In this document: one piece after another, positions 1-10,857 of the stretch
How the letters are laid out: every line of letters begins with the position of its first letter
How positions within the stretch are numbered: position 1 is the first letter of the stretch
DNA from: Bifiguratus adelaidae
Taxonomy: Eukaryota; Mucoromycota; Endogonomycetes; Endogonales
Direction of reading: 5' to 3'
DNA length: 35,139 bases
Assembly (NCBI GenBank): GCA_002261195.1
Contig: MVBO01000152.1
Coordinates: 1 to 35,139 of the forward strand
Program-made: the position numbers and the translations under genes
Notes under the pieces: generated by a model
The model's database searches: none
What the model was told of the DNA's origin: nothing
What the model saw: the letters and a program-made list of their open reading frames with translations, nothing else

Positions 1-1016
1 CACCAAACCCCCCCCCCCTCCCCTTCTGTTTATACCCACACAAGGTTGCAAATCCAACGGATCGACACAAACACAAATGTCAGGTTCCATGTAGCCGGAA
101 ACGATAACCCCATCACTGGGAAAAGGCCACCAAGGCCCTTAATGGTGGTTTTGTAGCTTTGATGACCACTGAAGGTTACCGGGTGGCGGGGAATGGAGCG
201 TCGAGAGTTGAGAACTTTATCCTTGGGGAGATCATCACCAGCTACGATATAACCATGACGACGATCCGGTGACACGTCCGGAACACTCTCGGATGGTTGG
301 CCCCACTGTATCACCGAACACGTGTTTGCTTTCCCGCGCGCTCCAATAGCGGTTTATCGTTGGTGTTTTCAACCTGTCCAAAACCCCTCGCTTCGTTCTG
401 GACACTCTTGGCACCGCGCACACCGTAAGATAGGCATAGGACCCATCCTCCGGTGGGTATCTTGAAACATATGATGCCATTCAGGAACAAACACCACCAA
501 AGCGGCTCGACCGACTGAAAAGGGTAAAGCCATGTCTCATTTTGATTTCTATAGCCACTCGTACGTTTCGGATCAATTCCATAGAGTGCATCCATGGAAG
601 GCCTGGTGGCTGGTTACCAATCGGCATGGTCGCTGTCGTTACTGGGCTATGCGGCGTCTGTGCGCGCCGTGCCGGGTTTGAACGGAGGTGGGAAAGAGAC
701 CTAAAAAAAGGTCTTGTACATGTCTGCAAGATTGGGTTACACCAGGCCTGTGATCGGACCGAATCGTCGCGCGGACCAGGCTCTTGGTCATGGGTGAATG
801 GACGTTGTACCCCGTACGCAGACCATTCACTAATGCCACGCGCTGAAACTTGTCTCAGTACCTCACCATGCCATAAATAGTAATGCCTTCATGGAACTCG
901 TGTATGCATGAGGACACACGTTTTGGCACAAACCCTCCCAGTTGATCCTTGGCCCTGCACATAGATAAAAAGGGGGCCTCGTCCCTCTCCCTCATTTCGC
1001 TTCATTTATTTGCACC
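1..1016. other. Non-coding stretch, no gene supported
   Basis: The window opens with a C-rich tract. Open frames exist on both strands (for example 542-880 on + and 30-595 on -), but their translations show no domain, low-complexity or membrane signature and they conflict with one another. The last 60 bases hold an A/T-rich element (around 964-972) that could be part of the core promoter of the acetyltransferase gene. No tRNA-like B box was seen. Confidence 0.5.
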
Positions 1017-1658
1017 ATGCCCCAAATCACCAGCGGTGTCTTTCCGCCGATCAAGACACCGCATTTTGCCGGTGTCGATGCATTTCTCGCATCCTATCGC
1101 ATCCCCGTGGCCGGTCTCTTTATGCGAGTGGCGACCAAGGAGCGAGATTTGGCACAGGTGGAGGAACTTATCAATTCCGCTTTTGCAGAAGAAATGGGAT
1201 CCACCGGTCGCGCTTTCAAAAAGACCAAGCGGTTCGTGAATGGGGATGCGAAAGAACATTTTAACCAGCATGGCATCACGATATTGCTGGAGGGAAAGAC
1301 GCCCAAGGCGGATGGATCCCGAGATGTACGAGCAGTCGTGTACTTGGAAGTCAAGGGTTCTCGATGCTTTTTGGGTCCTCTGGCCGTGCATCCTGCTTAT
1401 CAGGGCAACAATTACGGTGTCTTCTTCTTCAAGATAGGCGAAGAAGTTGCTGCTCTCGAACCAGGTGTGACCCACTTATGCGGCTACGTGGTCAATATCC
1501 GACAAGATCTTGTCAAATTTTATCAACGACGCGGTGCTTATGTGGTTGGCAAGGCTCCGTTCTATGCTGCGCATGCGCACCGATTAACTAGACCTTCAAA
1601 GGATCTATGGTTTGTAGTGATGGAGAAGGATCTCACCTCTCTCAAGGCTAGAATGTAG
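1017..1658 (+). CDS. GNAT-family N-acetyltransferase
   Basis: Single-exon gene of 213 residues with a GCN5-related acetyltransferase fold. GNAT enzymes move the acetyl group of acetyl-CoA to an amine; the substrate cannot be told from sequence. The core is at about residues 105-190. The strand beta4/motif A region (119-142) reads GPLAVHPAYQG followed by NNYG, matching the usual V.P..qg.G.G acetyl-CoA pyrophosphate loop except that the first loop glycine is Asn. A later segment (CGYVVNIRQDLVKFYQRRGA) matches motif B, the F-Y-x-x-x-G helix. No signal peptide or membrane segment is seen, so it is probably cytosolic or nuclear. The ATG at 1017 follows a purine-poor leader with context ACC before ATG. 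It converges on the uL1m gene, with 191 bp between the stop codons. Confidence 0.82.
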   Translation: MPQITSGVFPPIKTPHFAGVDAFLASYRIPVAGLFMRVATKERDLAQVEELINSAFAEEMGSTGRAFKKTKRFVNGDAKEHFNQHGITILLEGKTPKADGSRDVRAVVYLEVKGSRCFLGPLAVHPAYQGNNYGVFFFKIGEEVAALEPGVTHLCGYVVNIRQDLVKFYQRRGAYVVGKAPFYAAHAHRLTRPSKDLWFVVMEKDLTSLKARM

Positions 1659-1849
1659 AAGTTGTAGAATGATGTATATGTAGATTCCCATACACAAGTA
1701 ATCCTCCTCTGATCTCTCGAAATCCGGTATTTTTGTATTTGTCCTACCGATCAACGAGGAATTAGACCCTTTTTGGTGAGTGCCGATCATGGCTCACACA
1801 GTTCTATGCCAAGCTTACTATTGTTACAAATGGAAGGATAGATAAGGTT

Positions 1850-2873
1850 CTACAGGAGGGAGGCGTTGCTTAATGGTATACCGGGACCGCGCGTTGAGCT
1901 AATATACACGTTGCGAATCATGCCTGTGTGGTTGGCAAAGGTATCGGATGAGTTGGAGCCGAGTGCATGGGTTGGGTAGTACTCACCTTTAAGGGCATGT
2001 TGCCTTCCAAAATTGCGAATCTCGTCCAGGATGGTGCGGATGTTGGCTATTATACGAGGGATGAGTATCGACGCGTGAAGTAGACCGCCGACGCTCACCT
2101 TCTACGTCCTTGTCCTCAAATGAGATACAGCCCACTCCGGTATGCACAACCCCTTGTTTATCACCTTTAAAGTCAAATGATCCTCGGGCCTTTTGAACCG
2201 TGCTCAGGATATCGTCAGTTACGGTGCCTAAACATCAACGTGGCGTCAGTTCATGTCCAGTCGGCTATCGCTTGCCGATCAACTTACCCTTCTTTGTGGT
2301 GGGCATGAGTCCTTTTGGTCCCAAGACGCGAGCAATTTTGGCTACCTGAGGTAGCATCTCTGGCGTTGCGATACATTTGTCGAAGACCACTTGGCCTTTT
2401 TGAACCTGCGTGCGTGAATGCAATAAGAGTGAGCGACCTTACGCCGATACAAAAGTTGGCCAGTCTTACCTGATCTATCAGGTCGGCTCCGCCAACATAG
2501 GCGGCTCCTGCTTGCCGAGCTTCCTCTGCCTTCTTGGCCTGTAGGGTGTAAACATCAGTTTGCGTGCATTGGCAAAGACAAATGACATTTCACATACCTC
2601 GGCGAAGACAAGTACCTTGGATTCATCCTTGAGTCCTTTAGGCAACATAACAGAGCCTCGAATGAGTGGTGTTGACTTCTCAATCTTGCATTGAACGTGA
2701 ATCTCGTATTGATGCATTGGACGTCCAGCTTCCACGGCTTTCAGCACATGAAGCGCATCAGTGAGCGATTGAGCATTCGGATGTTCCTTAACTGTCTTGC
2801 GCTTGCTCGCATAGCCCCGTGAGAAGGCAAATGGACGCGATCTGCTCGCAGTGCTTCTTGCAAGAGCAAGCAT
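1850..2873 (-). CDS. MRPL1: Mitochondrial large-subunit ribosomal protein uL1m
   Basis: Six exons on the minus strand: 2873-2598, 2538-2470, 2405-2288, 2227-2099, 2046-1987 and 1923-1850, giving 241 residues, close to bacterial L1. It forms the L1 stalk of the mitoribosome. Recognisable L1 signatures are the block around VLGPKGLMP, the stretch [11 protein letters not shown], and the C-terminal SSTRGPGI. The N-terminus ([17 protein letters not shown]...) is rich in Arg, Ser and Ala without acids, as in a mitochondrial presequence. I chose the ATG at 2873 for that reason; in-frame ATGs at 2921, 2933 and 2984 would lengthen it into the neighbouring gene. Intron 5 (1924-1986) is 63 nt without a frame shift, so an ORF finder reads through it; splicing restores the family spacing. 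It is divergent from the PPR gene. Confidence 0.93.
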
Positions 2874-2919
2874 TGAAAGCAAGTGTGATTTGGTGGCTTG
2901 GCAAGGTGAGACGTGTTCC
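2874..2919. promoter_or_regulatory. 46-bp divergent start region shared by MRPL1 and PPR gene
   Basis: This is all that separates the chosen ATG of uL1m (2873, minus) from the first in-frame ATG of the PPR gene (2920, plus). Core promoters and 5' leaders of each gene must therefore overlap coding sequence of the other, or transcription starts within these 46 bases. Both products are predicted mitochondrial gene-expression factors, which suits joint control. The assignment is inference from start codon positions. Confidence 0.55.
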
Positions 2920-4710
2920 ATGCTTCGTCGCATTCGAACTTGTCTCGCATCGAGACCATTAGCGAGAGCAGTGGACACTTGCATACCGCGGTACTATGCT
3001 ACTTTACCGCGCTCGGTAGGGCAGCCTGCCACTGCGAGTCAATCGCCGTCTCTTGACAAGCGACTGGGTCTACTCGCGCAGCTCTCTCGGATACCTTCAC
3101 AACATGCGCTCAAGGAGATGCAAAATGTCGTGCAAGACATGACAGCCGACAAGGCTCTGGGTTCAGGTAGCCTCACACGGGCTTACAACACGTTATTGAG
3201 TGCCTATTGTCGTCAACAGGACTTTGAAAGCGCTTTCAAGACATTGCAGGCGATGTTGGCGGCTCAGATCGATGTGAATGATGTATCTCTACGGATATTA
3301 CCGGATGCTTTAGCTCGTAGTGAGCATGCTTTGCAGAGCATGGAGCGCTACCTCAACATACTGTCAAAAGCAAGAATCCCGTTGAAGGCAGAACTGAGGA
3401 AACGGATCATTTCGGCGATCAGTCGCCATTGTGATCTGGAGACATTGAAAAGCGTAACGTGTCTGTTTAGAGATCATGGATACGCTTCAGGTACAGCGGA
3501 TTTCAATGCGCTCATCAAAGTGCATTTGCGCCAAGACGACATGACTGGAGCGTTGGAAATATGGAGCGATATGGAGCGACTCGATATTGCAAAGGATAAA
3601 ACGACCTTTGTTCTCATGCTCTCAGCCGCTCGTGCGTCCAATATGCTCGATTTGAGGAATTCATTCTACGCAGAATTCAAGTCTCGGCCAGATCTGTCAG
3701 ATACCGCTGCGACGCTTCTTGCTATGGACTTTTCACCTACCGAGGCGCTCGAAAAGCTCAAGTCACAGCATGAGCACATTCCACCTCGTGATTTGAACAT
3801 GCTCATTGTCGCTAGTCTTCAGGACGATGACGCTGCAACGTGCGCTCGCCTTGTGGAATCCATTCGTCAATTGCCCACCCATCATGCCTTGTCAACTCAC
3901 GACCTTGTCATCACAGCACAGATCAAGAGCGGTAATTTGCCCGGAGCCATGCGATATTACCGAGACATGCTTCGAAAAGGGACGGTGATGGACGGGGAAA
4001 TCTACCACACGCTTATACAAGCAAATATGGAGGCCGGCCAGCCTAAGCAAGCCGCAAAGCTATTGACGTCCATGAGCGATGCAGGAATCACCCCTGATCG
4101 GAAATGGCTGCTCGCTTTGCTGTCTAGTTTGGGAAAGGGGCCATCGTTGGTCCCAGAACTGCAGGTCTTGGATGCTGTGGCACATACAGTAAAGTCGTCA
4201 GAGCATTCACAGGATACCCAAATAATTCATCGCATTCAATCGCTTTATCAACAGGCTTCAGCCCCGCCTCCCCCATCGACGGAGCTTAAGACTCCGCCTT
4301 CACTGGACAGCGACTTTTCTCAACCGAGGAGACCAAAAGTCACGGATCAACAGGTAGCTGCTCTAACGGCCTCCATAGACTACCATCTCTGGAAAAACGA
4401 TCTAAACAACGCCAAACAAGCTTACCGCACCATGCAAAAACAACGCGTCAGACCACCTCGTCACACGATCCACAACCTTCTCCGTGCCTTTGCCAATGCA
4501 GGGCAAGCCAGCGACTTTGCGTCCACGTGGTACGACATGCGGATAGGTAAAGTGACACCGAACGGTCAAACCATCGATATCATGACACAAGGTAGCAAGC
4601 GGTTAGGCCAGCAGGAGCTCTTGGCGTCTGTCTATGCAGTCCAACGTGAACAGCAAAAAGAGAAACGAGAACGAGTAGAAAAACGCAACAGGTACGACGA
4701 GACCAGTTAG
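2920..4710 (+). CDS. Pentatricopeptide repeat (PPR) protein, mitochondrial
   Basis: Single exon, 596 residues. The frame is open upstream to 2851 but the ATG at 2920 is the first in frame. The N-terminus MLRRIRTCLASRPLARA is a typical basic mitochondrial presequence. PPR-like 35-residue helical repeats are visible at about residues 88-121 (starting AYNTLLSAYC), 194-228 (DFNALIKVHLRQDD), 357-393 (EIYHTLIQANMEAG, ending in GITPD) and 515-550 (HTIHNLLRAFANAG, ending in KVTPN). PPR proteins bind organellar RNA in a sequence-specific way and act in mitochondrial RNA stability, processing or translation. A Pro/Ser-rich linker lies at about residues 447-480 and a charged Lys/Arg/Glu tail ends the protein. 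The exact orthologue is not clear. It converges on the coiled-coil gene with 66 bp between stops. Confidence 0.9.
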   Translation: MLRRIRTCLASRPLARAVDTCIPRYYATLPRSVGQPATASQSPSLDKRLGLLAQLSRIPSQHALKEMQNVVQDMTADKALGSGSLTRAYNTLLSAYCRQQDFESAFKTLQAMLAAQIDVNDVSLRILPDALARSEHALQSMERYLNILSKARIPLKAELRKRIISAISRHCDLETLKSVTCLFRDHGYASGTADFNALIKVHLRQDDMTGALEIWSDMERLDIAKDKTTFVLMLSAARASNMLDLRNSFYAEFKSRPDLSDTAATLLAMDFSPTEALEKLKSQHEHIPPRDLNMLIVASLQDDDAATCARLVESIRQLPTHHALSTHDLVITAQIKSGNLPGAMRYYRDMLRKGTVMDGEIYHTLIQANMEAGQPKQAAKLLTSMSDAGITPDRKWLLALLSSLGKGPSLVPELQVLDAVAHTVKSSEHSQDTQIIHRIQSLYQQASAPPPPSTELKTPPSLDSDFSQPRRPKVTDQQVAALTASIDYHLWKNDLNNAKQAYRTMQKQRVRPPRHTIHNLLRAFANAGQASDFASTWYDMRIGKVTPNGQTIDIMTQGSKRLGQQELLASVYAVQREQQKEKRERVEKRNRYDETS

Positions 4711-4776
4711 ACATGTGCATGATAAGTCCACATATTGTACATGAATGACCCCATGTTATTTACAAGGTACATTGTA

Positions 4777-7409
4777 TCAATCAATGGCAGGTGGTGAGGG
4801 AAGACTGGCAGGCGAGGATGTTCGCATTTGCTCTATATCAAGCCCAACGCTGGTCAACTGCTTGTACTTTATCTGTAAAAGCGCCTCCGATGCCTTGTAT
4901 TTCACTTCGAGTTCGGCGAGTTCGGCCTCTTTGGCGGAAAGGGTTGCCTTGAGCATAGTGATTTCCTGCGAGCGACGTTTCGCGGGTGGGTCCAGTTGTT
5001 CCAGGGAACGTAATAGTTCAGGTAAGAAGGCTTGTTCACCTGTCATGAGTTGTTCGACGGTCGCCGAGGCGTCTGGAACGCTCACGTCCAACGTGATGTT
5101 GTATTGCTCCTTAAGCAGGTTTCGTATGCATTGAATGTAGTCCTGCGCACCGTGTTGGCGGTATCCATCGGCAGAATGGTCCTCATCTGGCTCTTCCGAA
5201 ACAGAATGATACGGATCAGGGTCCGGCGGTTGTATGAAGCCAAAGACAGGCTGGGGATGTTGTGTTATCGCAAGGGTTTTATCTTCGGCGAAGAACTTTT
5301 TCTCCCTTTCATCCGTTTCTGTGAAATAAGTCTCCAATTGTCGAACTTGAGAATCTCTGCTGCTTGCATTCGAAAGGGTGTTGGGTTCAGCAGAGGGGCG
5401 TTGAGTTGCATTGGGAGACTGACCTTTATCATCCTCTGATGCAGAACTTGAGCTACGCCGCTGGCTAGATCGCGATCTGCTTTCGATTTCCGTCGATGTC
5501 CTTGGACTTGGGTTGCTACTCGTGGTTACACAGCTGTAGTCTGCGCGTCCCCGTTCACTGCCCAGTTCATCCTGACTGCGATAGCTTTCTAGTTCCTGCG
5601 ACAAACGTCTAACTGCACCTTTCTCCTCTGAGAGTTCCTGAAACATGGCTGCGTTTGTATACTCCAAGGTCTCGAGCTTCTCCTGGCTTTCAAGTTGTTG
5701 GTTATGTAGTATATCGAGAGCACTCTTCAAATTCTCTACTGAATCCTGAGATATGCGCAATTCTTGCTTTAATTGCTCAGGATCATCATTTTCGTGAACG
5801 TAAGCGTAGGTAGCCTCTGCCCATGACTCCGTCATTGCAGTGTAGTCTACTTGCTCAATGCCTTTGTCATTATGATCATCCGGCAAAGCCGTCTTGATGT
5901 CCTTGTCAACGGTCAAGGTTGGTGGAGCGCCTTCTGTAAATCCTGTTTCCTCTGGATACGCATGCTCCCTTGAGAGGTCTTCTGTGATGTCCATATTGCT
6001 ATCGCCACTTGCTGCACTCTGGTTGTTGGTCTCTGCTTTGATAATTGAGTATAACAAAACCTAAGGAAGCAATTTGCCAAGAATGACTCATGCTCACCAA
6101 GATGGGAGAACTCCTTGTCAAGACCACTGAATAAGGCATCATCTTTCCCTATCTTTGCTCCGGTGGGTAGCTCCTTCAGTCTAGCTTGCTCACGTTGGGA
6201 TTTGCCAGTGTTATTTTCTTCATGGGCTTGGTAGTTGCTGTCTCGATCCATGATATTCAGTGCTCGGTACGGTACCTTGGCTTCGTTCAGCTCTTTGACA
6301 CTTTCTTGTTTTGCGATACCCAAGCTTTGGATATGCTCTGGATCCTCATCTTGGTCTTCTTTGTCATTGCCGTCGAGTCCGACTGTTGCCGTACTTTTCG
6401 AATGTTCACGTGCCTCTTCTGGCTTGTTCGAAGCCTCCGTCAGCCGGTTTGATGATGAAGTATTATTGATCAACGTGTCTCCGTCATTAAGAGCTTTAGA
6501 CGAGGATGGATCAGGTGGTTCTTTTCTTTCTTCTTCCTCCATTCCTGATCCGCGTCCGAGTCCAGCGGGAAAGATATGACCTTTTGCCATCAAATGCGTC
6601 ACATCGTCTGACAATCTTCGCACCCTGTTGGCAGCAGCATGAATTGTCTTGTCCAATTGCTCTGCCATAGCATGATAGTCGGTCGCATCCTCAGGATCCT
6701 CGTCTCTTTGCTCCGGTGAGTTTCGAGTCTCTTCCGAAGAGTCCTCGGTAGTGGTGCCCGTTGAATCTGGATGAAATATGGACTCTGCGATCTGCGACAT
6801 ACGGCGCTTCGCTGTAACAAAGGCCTCAGCGGCCATTTCCTCCACCTTGTGAACACTCTGGTCGAATTGTTCGACCATGGCTTGGGTGCCGACAGCATCC
6901 TCTTCTGCTTTCTCCTCATCGTCCTGGACGTCCTCTGGCATCTCCTTGACCTTTTCTGCTGAACCTCCAGCACCGTCATTGTCGCCTTCGTCCTCGACGT
7001 CCGCCAGTTGACAATCGGTGTCGACTCCCATAGCTTCCTCAAAGGCTGTCAGCTCCGTGGGAATGGAGGCGTCATGTCGACTAGAGTTCGACTCCGTAAC
7101 AAAGGAAGGGAGTGTGGCCACCAATGTAGCATACAGCAAGGACGATGTCGCTCCCGCTTGGCGTTCCGGGGTGCCTTGCTGGTCGTCAGACGTCTGCGCA
7201 ATTTCCTCGCTATCATGGACAGCAGCCGGCGAGCCTTGGTTCTCCGCCTTGCCTTGACTGCTTTCCACGTTGGCTAGCTTCCAGCAACGCAGAACATGAC
7301 CAGGAGAGATAATCAGAAAGACTATGGTGACCGCAAGGACGGCAAGGATACGGAGAGTTTCCATATCGTCCTCATGCAGGTTGTGCAACTCCTTCATGAA
7401 CGTGTCCAT
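4777..7409 (-). CDS. Membrane-anchored acidic coiled-coil protein, function unknown
   Basis: Two exons, 7409-6098 and 6032-4777, for about 855 residues. I do not recognise the family. One hydrophobic segment lies at residues 19-40, followed by a very acidic, Ser/Thr-rich region. A motif of the form (D/x)Y/Q-x-A-M-x-E occurs three times: near 176 (TQAMVEQFDQSVHKVEEM), near 245 (DYHAMAEQLDKTIHAAANRV) and near 500 (DYTAMTESWAEATYAYVHE). A coiled coil covers about 525-590, an Arg/Ser-rich stretch about 600-640, and a second coiled coil about 795-830. The layout suggests an organelle- or ER-anchored tether with a long cytosolic arm, but that is inference. The intron acceptor is not fixed: CAG at 6033 gives a 65-nt intron, AAG at 6036 also keeps frame, and the earlier TAG at 6061 would give only 36 nt and the wrong frame. 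Confidence 0.8.
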
Positions 7410-7792
7410 AGCAACGCGCTGCAGTTGCAGTCGTGAAATGTTTCAGTTTCAGTCAGTGCGTGCGTGCTCAGAGCTTGAAAGAGTGGTCCATGACGTGAAA
7501 AGGGACATTGCATGAATTTCGCTGTTTAGTGTGAAGTCAAGAGCGCACGGAGTTTTTGTTCCATTGTTTGTTTTCAGACTTGGAATATGCAAGATTAGCA
7601 CTGTCAATGACTAGGAAATAAGGAACGATAGCTATCAGGCATCGTTTGGCGTAGTGAACTTGTCGCTTTGCAACATTGCATGCACACAATGATCGGAAAT
7701 ATTATGAATGACGTTGGTATAAGGTCGTATGCAAGAAGTCCAATTTTTGGAATTGAATTGCCACGCTATTGCTATTCGCCACCTACGGTGAG
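7410..7792. other. Intergenic region upstream of the coiled-coil gene
   Basis: 383 bp between the V-ATPase stop codon and the coiled-coil gene start, both on the minus strand. It must hold the terminator of the former and the promoter of the latter. I see no tRNA, repeat or further coding frame in it. Confidence 0.5.
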
Positions 7793-10700
7793 TTAAGAGA
7801 GCACAAACGGCTCGTATGGATATCCATCGCCTTGATAGAACTTGGAGTTGAATTCGACCCTAAATGAATAATCAGCATGCAGAGGAAGGGATGTTTGGGC
7901 ATTACAAGAACACCCTTGCTCACCAATGCAAACGTAAAGAGTGCAGAAAGGCGGAAAGACCTTCCATCATAATCATGATTCCGATGGTCAATGCCAACCA
8001 GACCAACGAGCAAAACACAAATGCTACCGGTCGCAGCAAGCCTTGTACTCTCAGAGACGGCAGCAATACTAGATCCAAAAGCACCTGCGAGAGCTCTGAA
8101 ACTGGCATTTGAGAATGTAAAGCATCCCAGTGCAGGTGTACTAACGTTCATGAGCGAGGGATAACGCCCAAAGACGTAGGTAAGAGGCTACCTGAGAGAC
8201 GCAGCTCAGACAGAACTCAAGACAATGGATGCCTTGCAAAACAAAAATATCTCCGGTAGTCAACTGTCATTCGGCCAGTGTAAGTTTCAACGAGACCCTG
8301 CCTCGTGATGATACGTACGCAGTCTTCTTCATGGCAATTAAATTGCTCAGAATCGCTTTGGGGAGGTATGGCGGCTGCCGCGCTGATCTCATCGTTGATA
8401 ATCTGATAACCCCGCCTTCGTAATCGATGCATAAGCATAATTGCGAACGGTTTCCCGAGGAACAAGGCTGCAGCGCTACAGACGGCAATGCTTAGCAATA
8501 TCTTTTGCAGAGCTACCTAGGGATTAATTTAGATTGACAACTTATGGTCAGTCCCTTGATGCAATCAATACCTGGCCAGGAAACATCTTATTCTCTGGAC
8601 TCACTGAGCCGAATCGCAACATCATCTCCAAAAAGACGTTCAGCAGGCTTGGCGGATTCTGTCCCTTGGCTTTCCAGTCCACCAACCATTTAAAGATAAT
8701 GAGACCCACGAGATATCCAAACAATGAGGTCAAGAAGGTAATCTCTGGAAGGGTCTCCACGAGCACATATTCAGGTTGGCCTTGGCTATTATGATTTGGA
8801 ATGCAAAGAAATATACCAAAAAGCATCTGTCCAAGTGTGAGTGCGAATGGTCAAGCTCCAAAGACGGTGTTACCTGAAGAACGCCCAATATCACTGCTTG
8901 CTTCATCTTGTACGAGTTCAGAAAGATTAATCCATTGTCTGCTTGATGCCAGGCCTGCAAATCAATGAGCATATCGATGACATAAAGCGTCAACCCACAT
9001 GATCAACACCAAATGGATACGTGTATCCATCTTTCCTACACGCCTCAACCCTGCCGTGTTTCCAGAAATATTGTGAAGGCGCCAGCTTCATTGCAATTGA
9101 GAATACATCGTTGTAAATGAAGCCAGCGTATATGGAGAAGAGACCCAGCATTAGTATAAGATGTCTTCCGTAGAAGATCATGGAGCTGATCTATAGACAA
9201 TTATTAGACAAGCCAAAGTAGTGTTCTTACCTCATCAAGCCGTTTGGTCCGCAACACATGACTTAGCATCAGCATTGTCACCGCCGCAAATACCAGGATG
9301 AAACCGTGACCAGCGTCGCCAAACATGACTGCGAAGAGGAAGGGAAACGACACAATGGCGAATATCCCGGGATTGATTTCCTTGTACCTTGGTACTCCAT
9401 ACGCATCGATCAAGGCCTGGAAAGGCTTGGTGAATTCGTTTGTTCGAATGAGTGTAGGTGGCCTAAGTTCATGCGGCAGGGAAGGACGCCAACTGGGAAT
9501 TTGTACATAAGTGACAGCCACAGCATGCTAAAGCAGGGCGGGCGAAGGTTGAGGTCGGGATTTTCAAGGGAAGACTGATGATGAATTCTCTTACCTTATA
9601 TTCAAATGCAAGCGAATGACACTTGGGCAAATCTTTTGAAGGACACCAAGCGCACAATAAAGCTCGTTGCTGACGAATACCCCTGGCTGTGTTCGAAAGA
9701 CTGCCATCTGGCATAGCCACAAATTCAGCGATCCGATATATCTCGCCAAACTTTCGTACGCTTGCTTTCCAGCTCGGCAATGCAAGAGCCACCTCCCTTA
9801 GATGATGTTCAATTTCTTGACGTGATTGCGTCAGAATCTTGTCAAGGTAGTCAGATAACATTTTTGAAGGCCAAGTACTTGCCTCCTCCAAGTCCACGTG
9901 AAGAGCCGCCAGATGTTGAATCTGATGGTCTCTTTGCGCTTGATCTTTGGAAACTGCGAAAGCTCGTCCACCCATAGCTTCAACTATCTTCTCCACTTTG
10001 CGCGCCAATTCCACTCCTGGAATCATCAAAAGGACAACATCTCTTGGCCATCCACTTTCGGTCAAACCTGCTAGTGCCCTCTTCAATGCATCGTCATCAT
10101 GGTGGGAAGCCATGGATGAAGGTTCTTGCATTTCGCGCAGCACATGAAAGTAAATGTTGCCATGCAGCCATCGCCAAAGAATTCTTTCCAAGGTCAATGC
10201 CTTTGATTTTTCGATGACTACTGTCGTCCACTCTCGGCCAAGGAACGGCGACTCCTCAGTCTCACCATGTTCCGCATCCCGCAGCATTCCTTCCGCTGCC
10301 TCAGAATTCGTACGATACAGCTCAAGCATAGCTGGCTCTGGCCATAGTTCGTTGACGGCCTGTAGCGCGAGCATCCAATCACTAATTTTGCTTTCTTGAT
10401 GAGCGAGGTCTGCATACGTGCTTATCATGCCCTCAATCTCTTCCCAGTGCCGCTGAACATCTGAATGGAGAGTATACAAGCTCCTGTTCCATAGTAAGGA
10501 TTGATCACCGGGAACAAGCTCATCACAGAGGTTGTCCAGCCGACCTAAATGAACGATATGAGCTTTCGCTCATACGCTAAGCAATGAGCGTACCGAGCAA
10601 CCGGCTTGCTTGTTCCAACAGGTTTTTCTCAGCTCTGAAGAATGCAACTTTCTGGGTAACACTGTTACGTCTGTCTTCTTTTACGCCGGCCGACTACAGA

Positions 10701-10857
10701 GACGTCAAGTCTCGGTGCATGAAACCATTTTGCTCACCTCATCAGTTACAGGCATGAAACAGCCCAACTGACCCATTCGCATAATGAATTCTACGACGAA
10801 GTGACTATCATCCGGCAGGTAGAAGGTAACGTGTGTCATATTCTCTGAGCGTAACAT
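7793..10857 (-). CDS. VPH1: V-type proton ATPase subunit a (V0 sector)
   Basis: Eleven exons: 10857-10738, 10693-10594, 10544-9595, 9527-9231, 9190-8999, 8954-8874, 8826-8572, 8516-8319, 8263-8146, 8095-7924 and 7859-7793, giving 849 residues, the usual size for this subunit. Subunit a forms the proton half-channels of the V0 sector on vacuole or Golgi/endosome membranes. Clear family blocks are [35 protein letters not shown], the loop around [27 protein letters not shown] with the essential channel arginine near residue 761, and [19 protein letters not shown] near the C-terminus. The last membrane helices are intact. The cytosolic N-terminal half is much more divergent than usual: the start [10 protein letters not shown] is recognisable, but the following family block is hardly kept. 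Introns are very short (40-67 nt). The acceptor at 8096 was chosen because it restores AHEQLS. It cannot be told whether this is the Vph1-like or Stv1-like form. Confidence 0.95.

Noticed and set aside
30-595. Overlapping minus-strand ORFs near the left edge, possibly exons of one gene
   Set aside because: The translations do not join into a recognisable protein at plausible splice sites. The frames conflict.
542-880. 112-codon ORF on the plus strand in the first kilobase
   Set aside because: Composition is random-like, with many Cys, Arg and Trp and no domain, and competing antisense frames are equally long. No splice continuation was found.
6061-6097. Short intron ending at TAG 6061 in the coiled-coil gene
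   Set aside because: It would be about 36 nt and shifts into a frame without coding character. The 65-nt version restores the long downstream frame.
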